This document shows, piece by piece, positions 47,445-61,921 of a stretch of 64,000 bases of DNA. The number at the start of each line of letters is the position of its first letter. Position 1 is the first letter of the stretch. The DNA comes from Promicromonospora iranensis (lineage in GTDB: Bacteria > Actinomycetota > Actinomycetes > Actinomycetales > Cellulomonadaceae): contig NZ_JAJQMN010000012.1 in assembly GCF_028994775.1 (NCBI RefSeq), forward strand, positions 83,396 through 147,395, in the 5' to 3' direction. Both the position numbers and the translations under genes were made by a program. The notes below the pieces were generated by a model. The model did not search any database and was not told the origin of the DNA. It was given only the letters and a program-made list of their open reading frames with translations.

Positions 47445-48927
47445 TCACGAACGCAGAGCGAGCGTGCGCGGACGCACCGGGGCAGGCAGCTCGGTGCTGC
47501 CCTGCAGGTAGGTATCAGCCGCGGCGGCCGCAGCACGGCCCTCCGCGATGGCCCACACGATGAGGGACTGCCCGCGACCGGCGTCGCCGGCCACGAAAAC
47601 TCCGGGCAGGCTTGCAGCGTAGTCGTCGCCGCGCGCCACCAGACCACGGTCGGTGATCTCGATGCCGGTCTGCTCCTCGAGCACGCCGGTCTCGGGGCCC
47701 GTGAAGCCCATGGCCACGAGCACGAGGTCCGCGGGGATCTCCCGCTCCGTGCCAGGGGTGGCGGCACGACGGCCGTCGGCCAGGTACTGGGTCTCCGCGA
47801 CCTTGAGGGCACGAACGTTGCCCTCGGCCCCAGGTTCGGAGCTGGGCACGAACTCCACCGTCGACGCGAGGTAGGTGCGCTCGCCGCCCTCCTCGTGCGA
47901 GGTCGAGACCTCGAACAGGATCGGGTCGGTCGGCCACGGCTGGTTCGCCGGACGCTCGAGCGGCGGCTTCTTGCCGATGGCGAGGGTGGTGACGCTCGCG
48001 GCGCCCTGGCGCAGCGCGGTGCCGAGGCAGTCCGAACCGGTGTCGCCGCCGCCGATGATGACCACGTGCTTGCCGGCAGCCGACGGCGCACCCTCCGGCA
48101 GGACGTCCGGCGTGCCGGCGCGGACCGCCTGGTTGGCGGGCGTCAGGTAGTCCATGGCGAAGTGGATGCCCGCCAGGTCGCGGCCGGGCAGCGCCAGGTC
48201 GCGCGGCACGGTGGCGCCGGTGGCAACCACCACGGCGTCGAACCGGCGGCGCAGCGCGTCCCAGCTCATGTCCGTGCCGATCGCGACGCCGGTCCGGAAC
48301 CGGGTGCCCTCTGCCTCCATCTGCGCCAGCCGGCGGTCGATGTGCAGCTTCTCGAGCTTGAAGTCCGGGATGCCGTAGCGCAGGAGGCCGCCGACGGCGT
48401 CGTCCCGCTCGTAGACGACGACGGTGTGGCCGGCGCGCGTGAGCTGCTGCGCCGCGGCGAGGCCGGCAGGGCCGGAACCGACGACGGCGACCGTGGAGCC
48501 CGTGAGCCGCTCCGGGACGTGCGGCGTGACCAGACCGCGGGCGAACGCCTCGTCGATGATCGAGACCTCGACGTTCTTGATGGTCACCGCGGGCTGGTTG
48601 ATGCTCAGCACGCAGGACGACTCGCACGGCGCCGGGCACACGCGGCCGGTGAACTCCGGGAAGTTGTTGGTCGCGTGCAGGCGGTCGATCGCGTCGGCCC
48701 ACTGCCCGCGCCAGACCAGGTCGTTCCAGTCCGGGATCAGGTTGCCCAGCGGGCAGCCCTGGTGGCAGAACGGCACGCCGCAGTCCATGCAGCGGCCGGC
48801 CTGCTCCTTGAGGAACGGCTGCCCGTCCTCGCGGTGCGCGTGGGTGTCCTTCCAGTCGCGCAGCCGGACCTCGACGGGCCGGTTCGGCGGGAGCTCCCGC
48901 TCGGTGACCTTGAGGAATCCTCTGGGG

Positions 48928-48935
<8 letters not shown>
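47445..48935 (-). CDS. gltD: Glutamate synthase (NADPH) small subunit
   Basis: GltD takes electrons from NADPH through FAD and iron-sulfur clusters to the large subunit. The 496-residue chain has the N-terminal cluster cysteines [20 protein letters not shown] and CPAPCESSC. The FAD-binding [17 protein letters not shown] is near residue 148, and the NADPH-binding [15 protein letters not shown] is near 280. The C-terminal [19 protein letters not shown] is also conserved. The GTG at 48935 has GGAGG about six bases upstream and overlaps the gltB end by eight bases, so translation is coupled. Confidence 0.97.
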
Positions 48936-53499
<4,564 letters not shown>

Positions 53500-53614
53500 G
53501 GGTCCTCACAGGCACCCGGCCGTAGCCGGGCGCAGTTCCTTGCGATGGTCCGGGACGACGGCGGCCCGGTCGGTCAGGGGGCTCGTCGTCCGGTGGTCCC
53601 GGCGGCCGTGCCCC

Positions 53615-54715
53615 TCAGGTGCGCGCGGAGGTGTCCGCGTCGGACTCCTCCACTGCTGCTGTCTTCTCTTCCTCCGGCTCGGCAGCTGCCTCGCCGGTCC
53701 CTTCACTTGCTGGGTCACTTACTCGTTCGCGTACTGAGTCGCGCGCTGGGTCAGGCTCCGGATCAGCCTCAGGTCCGGCCGACGGATCATCCCCCTCCGG
53801 CCGCAGCCGAACCGACTCTTCCCTGGTGGGGAACTTCCGAGCCAGCACGATCGAGACCACCAGGGCCGCGAGGCCCAGAAGGATCGACGTCCAGACGTTG
53901 AGGCGTAGCCCCAGCACCAGCTCCGCATCGTCGATGCGGAGCATCTCGATCCAGACCCGTCCGAGAGTGTAGAGCAGGACGTACGCCCAGAATACCCGTC
54001 CATGACCCAACTTGAACCGACGGTCGAGAAAGAGCAGAACCCCGGCCATGGCGAGGCACCACAGGAGCTCGTACAGGAACGTCGGGTGGAACAGCGTGCC
54101 CTCCGGGTACGCCACGCCCGTCGCCGGGTTCGACACCAGGTACTCGGCGTCGATCCGCAGCCCCCACGGCAGCTCGGTGGGCCGGCCGTACAGCTCCTGG
54201 TTGAACCAGTTTCCGAGCCGGCCGACGGCCTGCGCGACCAGCAGACCGGGCGCGACGGCGTCGGCGAAGGACGAGAGCCGGACGCCCTTCTGGCGGCAGC
54301 CCAGCCAGGCTCCGACGGCGCCGAACGCCACCGCGCCCCAGATGCCGAGGCCGCCCTCCCAGACGTAGAGCGCCTTGATCGGGTCGCCCCCGCCCGAGAA
54401 GTTCTCGCCGAAGTACCGGTCCGGCGAGGAGAGCACGTGGTAGATCCGGCCCCCGACGATGCCGAACGGCACCGCCCAGAACGCGATCTCCAGGACGTCC
54501 TCGGGGTCCCCGCCACGAGCCTTCCAGCGCCTGGCGGTCATCCAGAGGGCGACGGCGATCCCCGCGAGGATCGCCAGCGCGTAGGCGCGCAGCGGGAAGA
54601 TCCCGAGGTACCAGGTGTGTTCGGAGGGGCTGGGTATCTCGGCGACCACGGCAGCGGACAGCAACGCAGGCAGCTCAGCGGACAGCGGAGCCGACAGGGC
54701 GGTCAGCAGCGTCAC
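53615..54715 (-). CDS. lgt: Prolipoprotein diacylglyceryl transferase
   Basis: Lgt attaches diacylglycerol to the lipobox Cys of prolipoproteins, such as the peptide-binding lipoprotein in this window. The 366-residue protein has seven transmembrane segments in residues 25-285. Signatures are GGRIYHVLSSPDRYF, YVWEGGLGIWGAVAFG and AVGRLGNWFNQELYG, with the essential Arg and His. About 70 acidic, Pro/Glu/Ser-rich residues follow the last helix, a cytoplasmic tail longer than in most relatives. The GTG at 54715 overlaps the trpA stop as GTGA (54712-54715), so lgt is coupled to the trp genes. Confidence 0.96.
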   Translation of the reverse strand: MTLLTALSAPLSAELPALLSAAVVAEIPSPSEHTWYLGIFPLRAYALAILAGIAVALWMTARRWKARGGDPEDVLEIAFWAVPFGIVGGRIYHVLSSPDRYFGENFSGGGDPIKALYVWEGGLGIWGAVAFGAVGAWLGCRQKGVRLSSFADAVAPGLLVAQAVGRLGNWFNQELYGRPTELPWGLRIDAEYLVSNPATGVAYPEGTLFHPTFLYELLWCLAMAGVLLFLDRRFKLGHGRVFWAYVLLYTLGRVWIEMLRIDDAELVLGLRLNVWTSILLGLAALVVSIVLARKFPTREESVRLRPEGDDPSAGPEADPEPDPARDSVRERVSDPASEGTGEAAAEPEEEKTAAVEESDADTSART

Positions 54716-55644
54716 GGGGCCTCTCCGGATGTCGTCGCGCCGCCGGGCGCGACGGCAGCGGGTGTGTCAGTGGGCGCGGTAGCGCGCGCAGACCGTACCC
54801 CGGCCGCGAGGTCTTCCGTCACCTCGGCCAGATTCCTGAGACGGGCGGTCCACTCGTCCTCGGTCAGCGGGCCGTCCGACAGCAGCGGGCGCACCATCGC
54901 CGACCCGACGATGACACCGTCGGCGAAGCGGCCCACCTGGGCGGCCTGCGCACCGGTGGAGACACCGAGGCCCACGCAGACGTTGACGGCGCCGGCCGCG
55001 CGGGTGTCGGCCACGAGCTGCTCGGCGCGCGAGCCCACCTGGTTCCGCTCCCCCGTGACGCCCATGAGCGACGCCGCGTAGACGAACCCGCGCGAGGCGC
55101 CGACGGTGAGCCGCAGCCGCTCCGTCGTCGAGCTCGGGGCCACGAGGAACACGCGGTCCAGCCCGTGCGCCTCGCTGGCGGCCAGCCAGTCCGCGGCCTC
55201 GTCGGGGATGAGGTCGGGCGTGATCAGACCGGCGCTGCCCGCGGCGGCCAGGTCGCGCGCGAACGCGTCCGCCCCGTACTTGAGCACGGGGTTCCAGTAG
55301 GTCATGACCAGCACGGGCACGTGCGGCGCGTACTCGGTCAGCTCCCGCACCACACGGAACACGTCCCGCACGCGGGCACCCGCGTCGAGCGCACCCTGCG
55401 CGGCGGCCTGGATGACCGGGCCGTCCAGCACGGGGTCGGTGTACGGCACCCCGAGCTCGATGATGTCGGTGCCGTGGTCGATCAGCGTCTTGAGGGCCTC
55501 GACCGACCGGTCCACCGTCGGATAGCCCACCGGCAGGTAGCCCACCAGCGCGGGGCGGTTCTCCTGCTCGCGCAGGCGGGCGATCAGATCGCTCGTGCTC
55601 GACCCCGTCTGCGGCCCGGTGGCCGGCTCTGTCACAGTGCTCAT
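54712..55644 (-). CDS. trpA: Tryptophan synthase alpha subunit
   Basis: TrpA cleaves indole-3-glycerol phosphate to indole, which passes to TrpB. The 310-residue barrel has the catalytic Glu in [20 protein letters not shown] and the Asp that follows. Phosphate-binding loops [13 protein letters not shown] and GVIVGSAMV are present. The C-terminal 40 residues are an Ala/Thr-rich extension. The ATG at 55644 overlaps the trpB stop as ATGA (55641-55644). Confidence 0.97.
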   Translation of the reverse strand: MSTVTEPATGPQTGSSTSDLIARLREQENRPALVGYLPVGYPTVDRSVEALKTLIDHGTDIIELGVPYTDPVLDGPVIQAAAQGALDAGARVRDVFRVVRELTEYAPHVPVLVMTYWNPVLKYGADAFARDLAAAGSAGLITPDLIPDEAADWLAASEAHGLDRVFLVAPSSTTERLRLTVGASRGFVYAASLMGVTGERNQVGSRAEQLVADTRAAGAVNVCVGLGVSTGAQAAQVGRFADGVIVGSAMVRPLLSDGPLTEDEWTARLRNLAEVTEDLAAGVRSARATAPTDTPAAVAPGGATTSGEAP

Positions 55645-56915
55645 CCCCGGCCCTCCTGCCGCTCGAGCTCTTCCGTCGCCACGCCCTCGTCGAGCAGCCC
55701 GAACCAGCGTGCCGCCGTCGCCACGTCCTTGTCGCCGCGACCGGAGAGGTTCACGAGGATCAGGAGCGGCTCGCCGTCGGGTCCGGTGCGGCCTTCCGCC
55801 GCCGCGGCCTTGCCGACCCGCATCGCGCCCGCGAGGGCGTGCGCCGACTCGATGGCCGGGATGATCCCCTCGGTGCGGCACAGCAGACGGAACGCCTCCA
55901 TGGCCTCGTCGTCGGTCACCGGCTCGTAGGTCGCGCGGCCCAGGTCGTGGAGCCAGGCGTGGGCCGGGCCGACGCTCGGATAGTCCAGGCCGGCCGAGAC
56001 GGAGTGGCTGGGCAAGGTCTGGCCGTCGTCGTCCTGCAGCAGGTAGGAGCGCGCGCCGTGCAGCACACCCAGGGCGCCGCCGCTGAACCGGGCCGCGTGG
56101 CGCCCCGACTCGATACCCTCGCCGCCGGCCTCGAACCCGCGCAGCTCGACGCCCTTGTCGTCGAGGAACGCGTTGAAGATGCCGAGCGCGTTGGACCCGC
56201 CGCCCACGCACGCCGCGACCACGTCGGGCAGGCGGCCCGCGCGCTCCAGGAGCTGCTCGCGCGCCTCCTCGCCGATGATGCGGTGGAACTGGCGCACCAT
56301 CTCGGGGAACGGGTGCGGGCCCGTGACGGTACCCAGCAGGTAGTGGGTGGTCTCGACGTTGGCCACCCAGTCCCGCAGTGCCTCGTTGATCGCGTCCTTG
56401 AGCGTGCGCGAGCCGATCTTCACCGGCACGACCTCGGCACCGAGCAGGCGCATGCGCGCCACGTTCAGCGCCTGGCGCCGGGTGTCCTCCTCGCCCATGT
56501 AGACCACGCACTCGAGGTCCATCAGGGCTGCGGCCGTGGCGGTGGCGACGCCGTGCTGGCCGGCCCCCGTCTCCGCGATGAGGCGCTTCTTGCCCATGCG
56601 CTTGACCAGGAGGGCCTGGCCCAGCACGTTGTTGATCTTGTGCGACCCGGTGTGGTTCAGGTCCTCACGCTTGAGGAACACGCGCGCGCCGCCCGCGTGC
56701 GCGGCGAACCGCTGCACCTCGGTCAGCGCGCTCGGCCGGCCCGTGTACTCCCGGTGCAGGCGCTGCAGCTCCGCCGCGAACTCGGGGTCGTCGGCCGCCT
56801 TGCGGAACTCGGTGTCCAGCTCGTCGAGCGCGGCGATGAGCGCCTCGGGCACGTAACGCCCGCCGTACTCGCCGAAGTACGGACCGGAGACGTCGGACAG
56901 CTTCACGTCGGTCAC
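55641..56915 (-). CDS. trpB: Tryptophan synthase beta subunit
   Basis: TrpB joins indole and serine with pyridoxal phosphate. The 424-residue protein has the PLP lysine in [29 protein letters not shown], the phosphate cup [12 protein letters not shown], and [19 protein letters not shown]. The start is GTG 56915, with GAAGGGG about seven bases upstream. Another GTG nine bases downstream is possible. It begins 11 bases after the trpC stop. Confidence 0.97.
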   Translation of the reverse strand: MTDVKLSDVSGPYFGEYGGRYVPEALIAALDELDTEFRKAADDPEFAAELQRLHREYTGRPSALTEVQRFAAHAGGARVFLKREDLNHTGSHKINNVLGQALLVKRMGKKRLIAETGAGQHGVATATAAALMDLECVVYMGEEDTRRQALNVARMRLLGAEVVPVKIGSRTLKDAINEALRDWVANVETTHYLLGTVTGPHPFPEMVRQFHRIIGEEAREQLLERAGRLPDVVAACVGGGSNALGIFNAFLDDKGVELRGFEAGGEGIESGRHAARFSGGALGVLHGARSYLLQDDDGQTLPSHSVSAGLDYPSVGPAHAWLHDLGRATYEPVTDDEAMEAFRLLCRTEGIIPAIESAHALAGAMRVGKAAAAEGRTGPDGEPLLILVNLSGRGDKDVATAARWFGLLDEGVATEELERQEGRG

Positions 56916-56926
56916 CTCGGACCCCT

Positions 56927-57742
56927 TCAAGCCGGACGTACGGACCGCAGCGACGGGTGCGAGCCCGCTGCGACGAGGTCGGCCACCGAGGCGCGCGGGG
57001 CGCCGTCGGTCACCAGAGCCTCGCCCACCAGAACGCCGTCGGCGCCGGCGCGAGCCATCTCCATCACGTCGTGCGGACCTCGGATGCCGGACTCCGCGAT
57101 CTTGATCACGTCGTCCGGGATGTACTCGGCGAGGCTGCGGAACAGGCCGCGGTCCAGCTCGAGGGTCTTCAGGTTGCGGGCGTTGACGCCCACCACCCGC
57201 GCCCCGGCGTCCACCGCCCGGCGGACCTCCTCGAGGTTGTGCGCCTCGACCAGGGCCGTCATGCCGAGCGAGTGCACGCGCTCGACGAGCGACTCGAGCA
57301 CCGTCTGCTCCAGGGCGGCCACGATGATCAGCACCAGGTCGGCCCCGTGCGCTCGTGCCTCCCACACCTGGTACGGCGTCACGATGAAGTCCTTGCGGAG
57401 CACCGGGACGTCGACCCGGCCGCGCACGGCGTCCAGATCGGCGAGCGAGCCGTTGAACCGGCGCTGCTCGGTGAGCACGGAGATCGCGGACGCGCCGCCC
57501 GTCTCGTACTCGACGGCGAGCGCCGCAGGGTCGTCGATCGACGCGAGCGAGCCCTTGCTCGGGCTCGAGCGCTTCACCTCGGCGATCACCGACACGGCGT
57601 CCGCCTGCTTCAGACGGCCGAGGCACTCGAGAGCCCCGGGCACCGCGGTGGCACGCTCCTTGAGCGCGTCGAGAGACACGCGTGCCTCACGCTCCGCGAG
57701 GTCCTCACGAACCCCCGCGACGATGTCCTCCAGGACCGACAT
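56927..57742 (-). CDS. trpC: Indole-3-glycerol phosphate synthase
   Basis: TrpC closes the indole ring from carboxyphenylamino-deoxyribulose phosphate. The 271-residue barrel has the catalytic Lys and Glu in [41 protein letters not shown] and [12 protein letters not shown]. The ATG at 57742 has a strong Shine-Dalgarno GGGGAGG eight bases upstream. The start is well separated (231 bp) from the upstream membrane gene, so an internal promoter is likely. Confidence 0.97.
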   Translation of the reverse strand: MSVLEDIVAGVREDLAEREARVSLDALKERATAVPGALECLGRLKQADAVSVIAEVKRSSPSKGSLASIDDPAALAVEYETGGASAISVLTEQRRFNGSLADLDAVRGRVDVPVLRKDFIVTPYQVWEARAHGADLVLIIVAALEQTVLESLVERVHSLGMTALVEAHNLEEVRRAVDAGARVVGVNARNLKTLELDRGLFRSLAEYIPDDVIKIAESGIRGPHDVMEMARAGADGVLVGEALVTDGAPRASVADLVAAGSHPSLRSVRPA

Positions 57743-57881
57743 GTAATGAGCCTCCCCGTGCCCTTGCTCTGCCCTCGTGCTACGCCTCGTACGTTTGCCG
57801 GGGCGATCGCCCCATGGCCATCGTAGGCGGATCCAGGGTGTGGTCCTGACCACTCCCGGACCGTGAGACGACGTCCCGTCA

Positions 57882-57921
57882 GATCCCGGGCCGGGAGTCG
57901 TCCGAGGACTCCCTGGGGATC
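57882..57921 (-). other. Hairpin in the trpC leader region
   Basis: GATCCC/GGGATC (57882-57887, 57916-57921) and inside it GGGAGTC/GACTCCC (57893-57899, 57907-57913) form an extended stem. It lies between the DUF2752 stop and trpC. It could be a terminator or attenuator. A smaller palindrome GTGGTC-CT-GACCAC (57840-57853) lies closer to trpC. No leader peptide with Trp codons was found. Confidence 0.45.
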
Positions 57922-57973
57922 ACCTGGTCGGTCCGGGGCCGGGGTTCGCGGTCAGATCCGGGTCAGGCGCAGG

Positions 57974-58456
57974 TCAGGTCCACGGGGTCAGGTAGGGCTG
58001 CAGGCCAGGGAGGTTGCGCGCCACGAAGAACGCCAGCGCGACGCCGAGGGTGACCCAGCCGGCGGTGCTGGACAGGCCCTTGACGGGCCGGCCGCGTGCG
58101 GCGGCCACGAGCCACGTCAGCCAGAGGACCACCACGACGGGGGCGGTCACGGTCCACAGCGCGTTCGCCGACCAGGCGCCGGCCAGGTCGAGGTGCGCCA
58201 GATCGTGCGTGGCGCGCAGCCCACCGCACAAGGGGCAGGCCAGGCCGGTCAGCTCCAGCAGCGGGCAGAACCCGTAGGACCCGCGCACGTGCGGGTCGCG
58301 CAGCGCGACCAGCAGCGTGGCCGCGCCGACCGCCGCGCCGGCGAGGAGCGGCGCCCGGAGGGCCGAGGTGCCGGTGGACCGGGCAACGGGCTGAGCGGCG
58401 GGCCCCGCGGCCGGCGCGGGTCCGGGCTCGGCGTCGATCTCAGGAACCGGGCTCAC
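57974..58456 (-). CDS. DUF2752 membrane protein
   Basis: A 160-residue protein with three or four transmembrane segments and the DUF2752 hallmark FCPLLELTGLACPLCGGLRA (about 63-82), where CPxCGGxR is conserved. The Cys pairs might bind a metal or form a disulfide; the function is unknown. The GTG at 58456 lies inside the previous gene, overlapping by 17 bases. Such genes commonly sit in the trp region of actinobacteria. Confidence 0.88.
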   Translation of the reverse strand: MSPVPEIDAEPGPAPAAGPAAQPVARSTGTSALRAPLLAGAAVGAATLLVALRDPHVRGSYGFCPLLELTGLACPLCGGLRATHDLAHLDLAGAWSANALWTVTAPVVVVLWLTWLVAAARGRPVKGLSSTAGWVTLGVALAFFVARNLPGLQPYLTPWT

Positions 58457-58730
58457 CCGCCACGAACCGGGCGACGAGCAGCACGATCACCACGGCCAGG
58501 ATCGCCAGCGAGATCCAGCCGAGCACGACACCGGTCAGCGCCATGCCCTCGTTGTTCGCCTCGCCCGCGCGCACGGCGCGACGGCCCTGGTTGCCGACGA
58601 TGATGGCGGGAATGCCGGTGACGACACCCAGCGCCAGAACGACCGACGCGATGCCCAGCACGAGCGACCACACCCCCAGGTTGTTCCGGGGGTACGCGGC
58701 GGGCCGTGCGGGCATCGCGAGCTCGGTCAT
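58440..58730 (-). CDS. DUF4190 small membrane protein
   Basis: A 96-residue protein with two transmembrane helices. The first half, NNLGVWSLVLGIASVVLAL, and the middle IPAIIVGNQGRRAV match DUF4190, followed by GMALTGVVLGWISL. Function unknown. It starts seven bases after the HGxxPAAW gene and overlaps the DUF2752 gene. Confidence 0.85.
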   Translation of the reverse strand: MTELAMPARPAAYPRNNLGVWSLVLGIASVVLALGVVTGIPAIIVGNQGRRAVRAGEANNEGMALTGVVLGWISLAILAVVIVLLVARFVAGEPGS

Positions 58731-58737
58731 CGTGGAC

Positions 58738-58998
58738 CTACCGCTGGACCTTCTTCTGGCCCATGCCCAGGTTCCGCAGCACCAGGCCGACGATCAGCGA
58801 GACGCCGACCACGACCAGGCCGACCGTGAACATGACCAGCCCCGACGGCGACGACGCGGCCAGCACGAGGCCGAACGCGGAGATGAGCGCGCCGAGCGTG
58901 ATGCCGGCCATCGTCACCCACGCGGCGACCGTGTGGCCGTGGTTCGTCGGCGGGACGCCCGGCGGCAGGTAGGCGATCTCGGGCTTGTTCTCGGTCAT
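58738..58998 (-). CDS. HGxxPAAW-family small membrane protein
   Basis: An 86-residue protein with two transmembrane helices. The motif NHGHTVAAWVTM (about 18-30) fits the HGxxPAAW family, here with Val in place of Pro. These proteins are found next to trp genes in actinobacteria. Function unknown. ATG 58998 is close behind the Trp-associated membrane gene. Confidence 0.85.
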   Translation of the reverse strand: MTENKPEIAYLPPGVPPTNHGHTVAAWVTMAGITLGALISAFGLVLAASSPSGLVMFTVGLVVVGVSLIVGLVLRNLGMGQKKVQR

Positions 58999-59058
58999 CG
59001 CAGGTTGGTGCCTTTCGTGTCGTGCGGTACGCGCTCAGCCTAACCGCTCAGCGTCAGG

Positions 59059-59808
59059 TCAGCGGCCCGTCGGGTCATCGCCCCGGGACAGCGCGTCCCA
59101 GGCGTCGTGGGGATCGATCTCGTCGTCGTCCTGTCCTGCGGCGTCCGGCCCAGCGGTGTCCGGCCCAGCGGCGTCCGGCCCAGCGGCGTCCGGCCGGACG
59201 GCGCTGCCCCGCTCGCCCGCGGTGCCGGCATCGTCTCCCGCGGAGGTGCCGGCGGAGACGCCGGCAGGGGCGCCTGGGGCGACGGTTCCCCCGACACCCG
59301 GGGCCGTGGCGCCGGCCGTCGCGGTCCGGTCCGCGCGCTCGTGCCGGCCGGAGGTCTCCGCCCAGCCGCGCGCCGCGACCGCTGCCCAGACCGCCACGAC
59401 GACCGCGAGCACCCCGGTGGCGACCGCGGCCCACGGCCAGGCGGTCAGCGTGACCGGCGACGTGAGCTCGGTGACACCGCTCGTCGCGGACGCGGCGGCG
59501 GTGGCGGCGGGCGTGGGGTCGCCGACGACGACGAGCGTGCTCGCCACCACCAGAACCCCCGCCGCCGCGGCGACCACGAGCGCCACGTACCGGGCGACGC
59601 GCCCCGTGAGCGCGCACGCGATGCCGGCGGCCAGGAGCACGAGCGCTCCGGCGCCGACGCCCGGCGCGGCGGAGGTGCCGACGGCGGCCACCGCCACCTC
59701 GGGCTCCAGCGCGGTCGCCACGGTCGAAGTCACCCAGGTGGGCGAGCCGACGGCGAACGTCAGCCCGCCCAGGACGAGCAGCGCGAGAACGGTGCGGGTG
59801 CGAGTCAC
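59059..59808 (-). CDS. Trp-region-associated membrane protein (TIGR02234-like)
   Basis: A 249-residue protein. Four transmembrane segments occupy residues 5-150, starting VLALLVLGGLTFAVGSPTW, a pattern of the actinobacterial Trp-biosynthesis-associated membrane family. The last 90 residues are Ala/Gly/Asp-rich and probably disordered, with a short repeat AAGPD encoded by a 15-bp tandem repeat. The tail ends DPHDAWDALSRGDDPTGR. The GTG at 59808 overlaps the trpE stop as GTGA (59805-59808). Function unknown; the constant location suggests a link to tryptophan or anthranilate. Confidence 0.85.
   Translation of the reverse strand: MTRTRTVLALLVLGGLTFAVGSPTWVTSTVATALEPEVAVAAVGTSAAPGVGAGALVLLAAGIACALTGRVARYVALVVAAAAGVLVVASTLVVVGDPTPAATAAASATSGVTELTSPVTLTAWPWAAVATGVLAVVVAVWAAVAARGWAETSGRHERADRTATAGATAPGVGGTVAPGAPAGVSAGTSAGDDAGTAGERGSAVRPDAAGPDAAGPDTAGPDAAGQDDDEIDPHDAWDALSRGDDPTGR
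59141..59200. repeat. Four 15-bp tandem repeats in a coding region
   Basis: Units at 59141-59155, 59156-59170, 59171-59185 and 59186-59200 follow gcgtccggcccagcg, with one base change in the second and several in the fourth. They encode repeats of AAGPD in the tail of the Trp-associated membrane protein. Confidence 0.85.
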
Positions 59809-61406
59809 TTGCCGCCACCGGCCTTCCCGAGCGGGGCCAGGCGCGACGCGAGCTGGATGGCGCGCACCGCGGCGGCGGCCTTGTTGCGCGACTCCGCGTA
59901 CTCCAGCGCGGGCACCGAGTCGGCGACGATGCCGCCGCCGGCCTGGACGCTGGCCCGGCCGTCGGCGATGTACGCGGTACGGATGGCGATGGCCATGTCC
60001 ATGTTCCCGCCGAAGTCGAAGTACCCGCACACCCCGCCGTAGATGCCGCGGGACGCGGGCTCGAGCTCGTCGATCAGGGCGATCGCGCGGGGCTTGGGCG
60101 CCCCCGAGAGGGTGCCGGCCGGGAAGGTGGCGCGCAGCGCGTCCAGGGCGCTGCGGCCGGCGCGCAGCCGGCCCACCACCGTCGAGCACATGTGCATGAT
60201 GTGGCTGAACCGCCGCACCTTCATGAACTCGACCACCTCGACGCTGGTGGGCTCGCACACCTTCACCATGTCGTTGCGGGAGAGGTCGACGAGCATGATG
60301 TGCTCGGCCCGCTCCTTGGGGTCGGCCAGCAGCTCCTCACCCAGCTCCGCGTCCTCCTCGGGGTGGGCGCCGCGCGGCCGGGACCCGGCGATCGGGTAGG
60401 TGGTGACGTGGCCGTCGTCCACCTTGACGAGGGTCTCCGGGCTGGAGCCCACCACGGCGAACTCGGCGCCGTCCGGCTTGGCCAGGTGGAAGTAGTACAT
60501 GTACGGGCTCGGGTTCACGGTGCGCAGCGCACGGTAGACGTCCAGCGGGTCCGCCGGGCAGTCCAGGTCCAGGCGCTGGGACAGCACCACCTGGAACACC
60601 TCGCCATCCCGGATCGCCTCCTTGCCCGCGAGCACCGCGTTCTCGAACTCGTCCTGGGTGGAGCGGAACTCGAGCTGCGGCTCCGGACCCTCCACGACGA
60701 CGGACGTGACCCGGGTCCCGCCCGCCTCCAGCTGCGCCTCCATGGCGTCGAGCCGCGCGACGGCGTCCGCGTAGGCCTCGTCGACACGCTCGTCCGTGGC
60801 GTCGGCGTTGATCGCGTTCGCGACCAGCCACACGGTCCCTTCCCGGTGGTCCACCACGGCGAGGTCGGTGGCGAGGCACAGGGCGAGCTCCGGCGCGCCC
60901 ACCTCGTCCGGAGCGGTCGCCGGGAGCGTGGGCTCCCAGTGCCGCACGATGTCCCAGCCCAGCACACCTGCGAGGCCGCCGGTGAGGGGCGGCAGGTTGG
61001 CCACGCCGGGCGTGCGGAGCGCGACCAGGGCCGCCTCGAGCACGTCGACGACGTCACCCTCCGTCGGGACGCCGACCGGCACGTCACCGGTCCAGACCGC
61101 CCGGCCCTTGTCGCTGGTCAGGGTCGCCCGGGACGACACCCCGACGAACGACCAGCGCGCCCAGACGCCGGACTCCGCCGACTCCAGGATGAAGCTGCCG
61201 GGCTTGCTCTGGGCCAGCGTCCGGTAGAGGCCCACGGGCGTCGCGTCGTCGGCGAGGAGGGGGCGGACCACCGGGATGACCCGGCGGTCGGTGGCCATCT
61301 CCCGGAACTCCCCGAGGCTCGGCCAGGTGCGACCCCAGGGCAGGTCGGCGGGTGCGGTCGCCGCGCGAGCCTCGTGGGGGTCGAGCTGGGTGTCGAGCTG
61401 GGTCAC
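59805..61406 (-). CDS. trpE: Anthranilate synthase component I
   Basis: TrpE makes anthranilate from chorismate and ammonia. The 533-residue protein has the tryptophan-feedback element as [17 protein letters not shown] (LLES in most species) near residue 75. Chorismate-binding motifs are [36 protein letters not shown] and [12 protein letters not shown]. The GTG at 61406 overlaps the hisI stop as GTGA (61403-61406). The glutamine amidotransferase partner (trpG) and trpD are not in the window. Confidence 0.97.
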   Translation of the reverse strand: MTQLDTQLDPHEARAATAPADLPWGRTWPSLGEFREMATDRRVIPVVRPLLADDATPVGLYRTLAQSKPGSFILESAESGVWARWSFVGVSSRATLTSDKGRAVWTGDVPVGVPTEGDVVDVLEAALVALRTPGVANLPPLTGGLAGVLGWDIVRHWEPTLPATAPDEVGAPELALCLATDLAVVDHREGTVWLVANAINADATDERVDEAYADAVARLDAMEAQLEAGGTRVTSVVVEGPEPQLEFRSTQDEFENAVLAGKEAIRDGEVFQVVLSQRLDLDCPADPLDVYRALRTVNPSPYMYYFHLAKPDGAEFAVVGSSPETLVKVDDGHVTTYPIAGSRPRGAHPEEDAELGEELLADPKERAEHIMLVDLSRNDMVKVCEPTSVEVVEFMKVRRFSHIMHMCSTVVGRLRAGRSALDALRATFPAGTLSGAPKPRAIALIDELEPASRGIYGGVCGYFDFGGNMDMAIAIRTAYIADGRASVQAGGGIVADSVPALEYAESRNKAAAAVRAIQLASRLAPLGKAGGGK

Positions 61407-61804
61407 CGGTTCTCCTCGTCTCGCTGGTTGGTGTCCTGCGGATCGCGTTCTCCGACCACCGCGCCGAGGTCGCCCCCGGCCTCGAAGCACGTGCGCGTGC
61501 CGGTGTGGCACGCGGCGCCCACCTGGTCCACCCGGACCAGCAGGGCGTCACCGTCGCAGTCCATGCTCACGGCCTTGACGTACTGGGCGTGCCCGGACGT
61601 GTCGCCCTTGCGCCAGTACTCCTCACGGCTGCGGGACCAGAAGGTCACACGCCCTTCGGTGAGGGTGCGGCGCAGGGCCTCGTCGTCCATCCAGCCGACC
61701 ATGAGCACCTCGCCCGTGTCGTGCTGCTGCACGACGGCGGCCACCAGGCCGGCATCGTCCCGCTTGAGTCGGGCAGAGATCGTGGGATCGAGAACGTCGG
61801 GCAC
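61403..61804 (-). CDS. hisI: Phosphoribosyl-AMP cyclohydrolase
   Basis: HisI opens the adenine ring of phosphoribosyl-AMP, step three of histidine synthesis. The 133-residue enzyme has [34 protein letters not shown] and the metal site [20 protein letters not shown], which includes the three Cys. It is the monofunctional form without the HisE part. GTG 61804 is chosen because AGGAT lies six bases upstream; a GTG at 61825 would add MTWQDSQ. It is coupled to trpE by overlap. Confidence 0.95.
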   Translation of the reverse strand: MPDVLDPTISARLKRDDAGLVAAVVQQHDTGEVLMVGWMDDEALRRTLTEGRVTFWSRSREEYWRKGDTSGHAQYVKAVSMDCDGDALLVRVDQVGAACHTGTRTCFEAGGDLGAVVGERDPQDTNQRDEENR

Positions 61805-61921
61805 CTGAGAATCCTGCCACGTCACGGGCCGACGGCGGTGTGATCTCCGCCGCCGGCGCGTATCCGGTCCCAGATCCGGTCCGCGTTCCGGCGCCAGATC
61901 TGGTCCGGCTACCGGGTCCGG

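Noticed and set aside
57743-57973. trp attenuator with a leader peptide
   Set aside because: A hairpin exists, but no short frame with adjacent Trp codons and a ribosome binding site was found before trpC or trpE.
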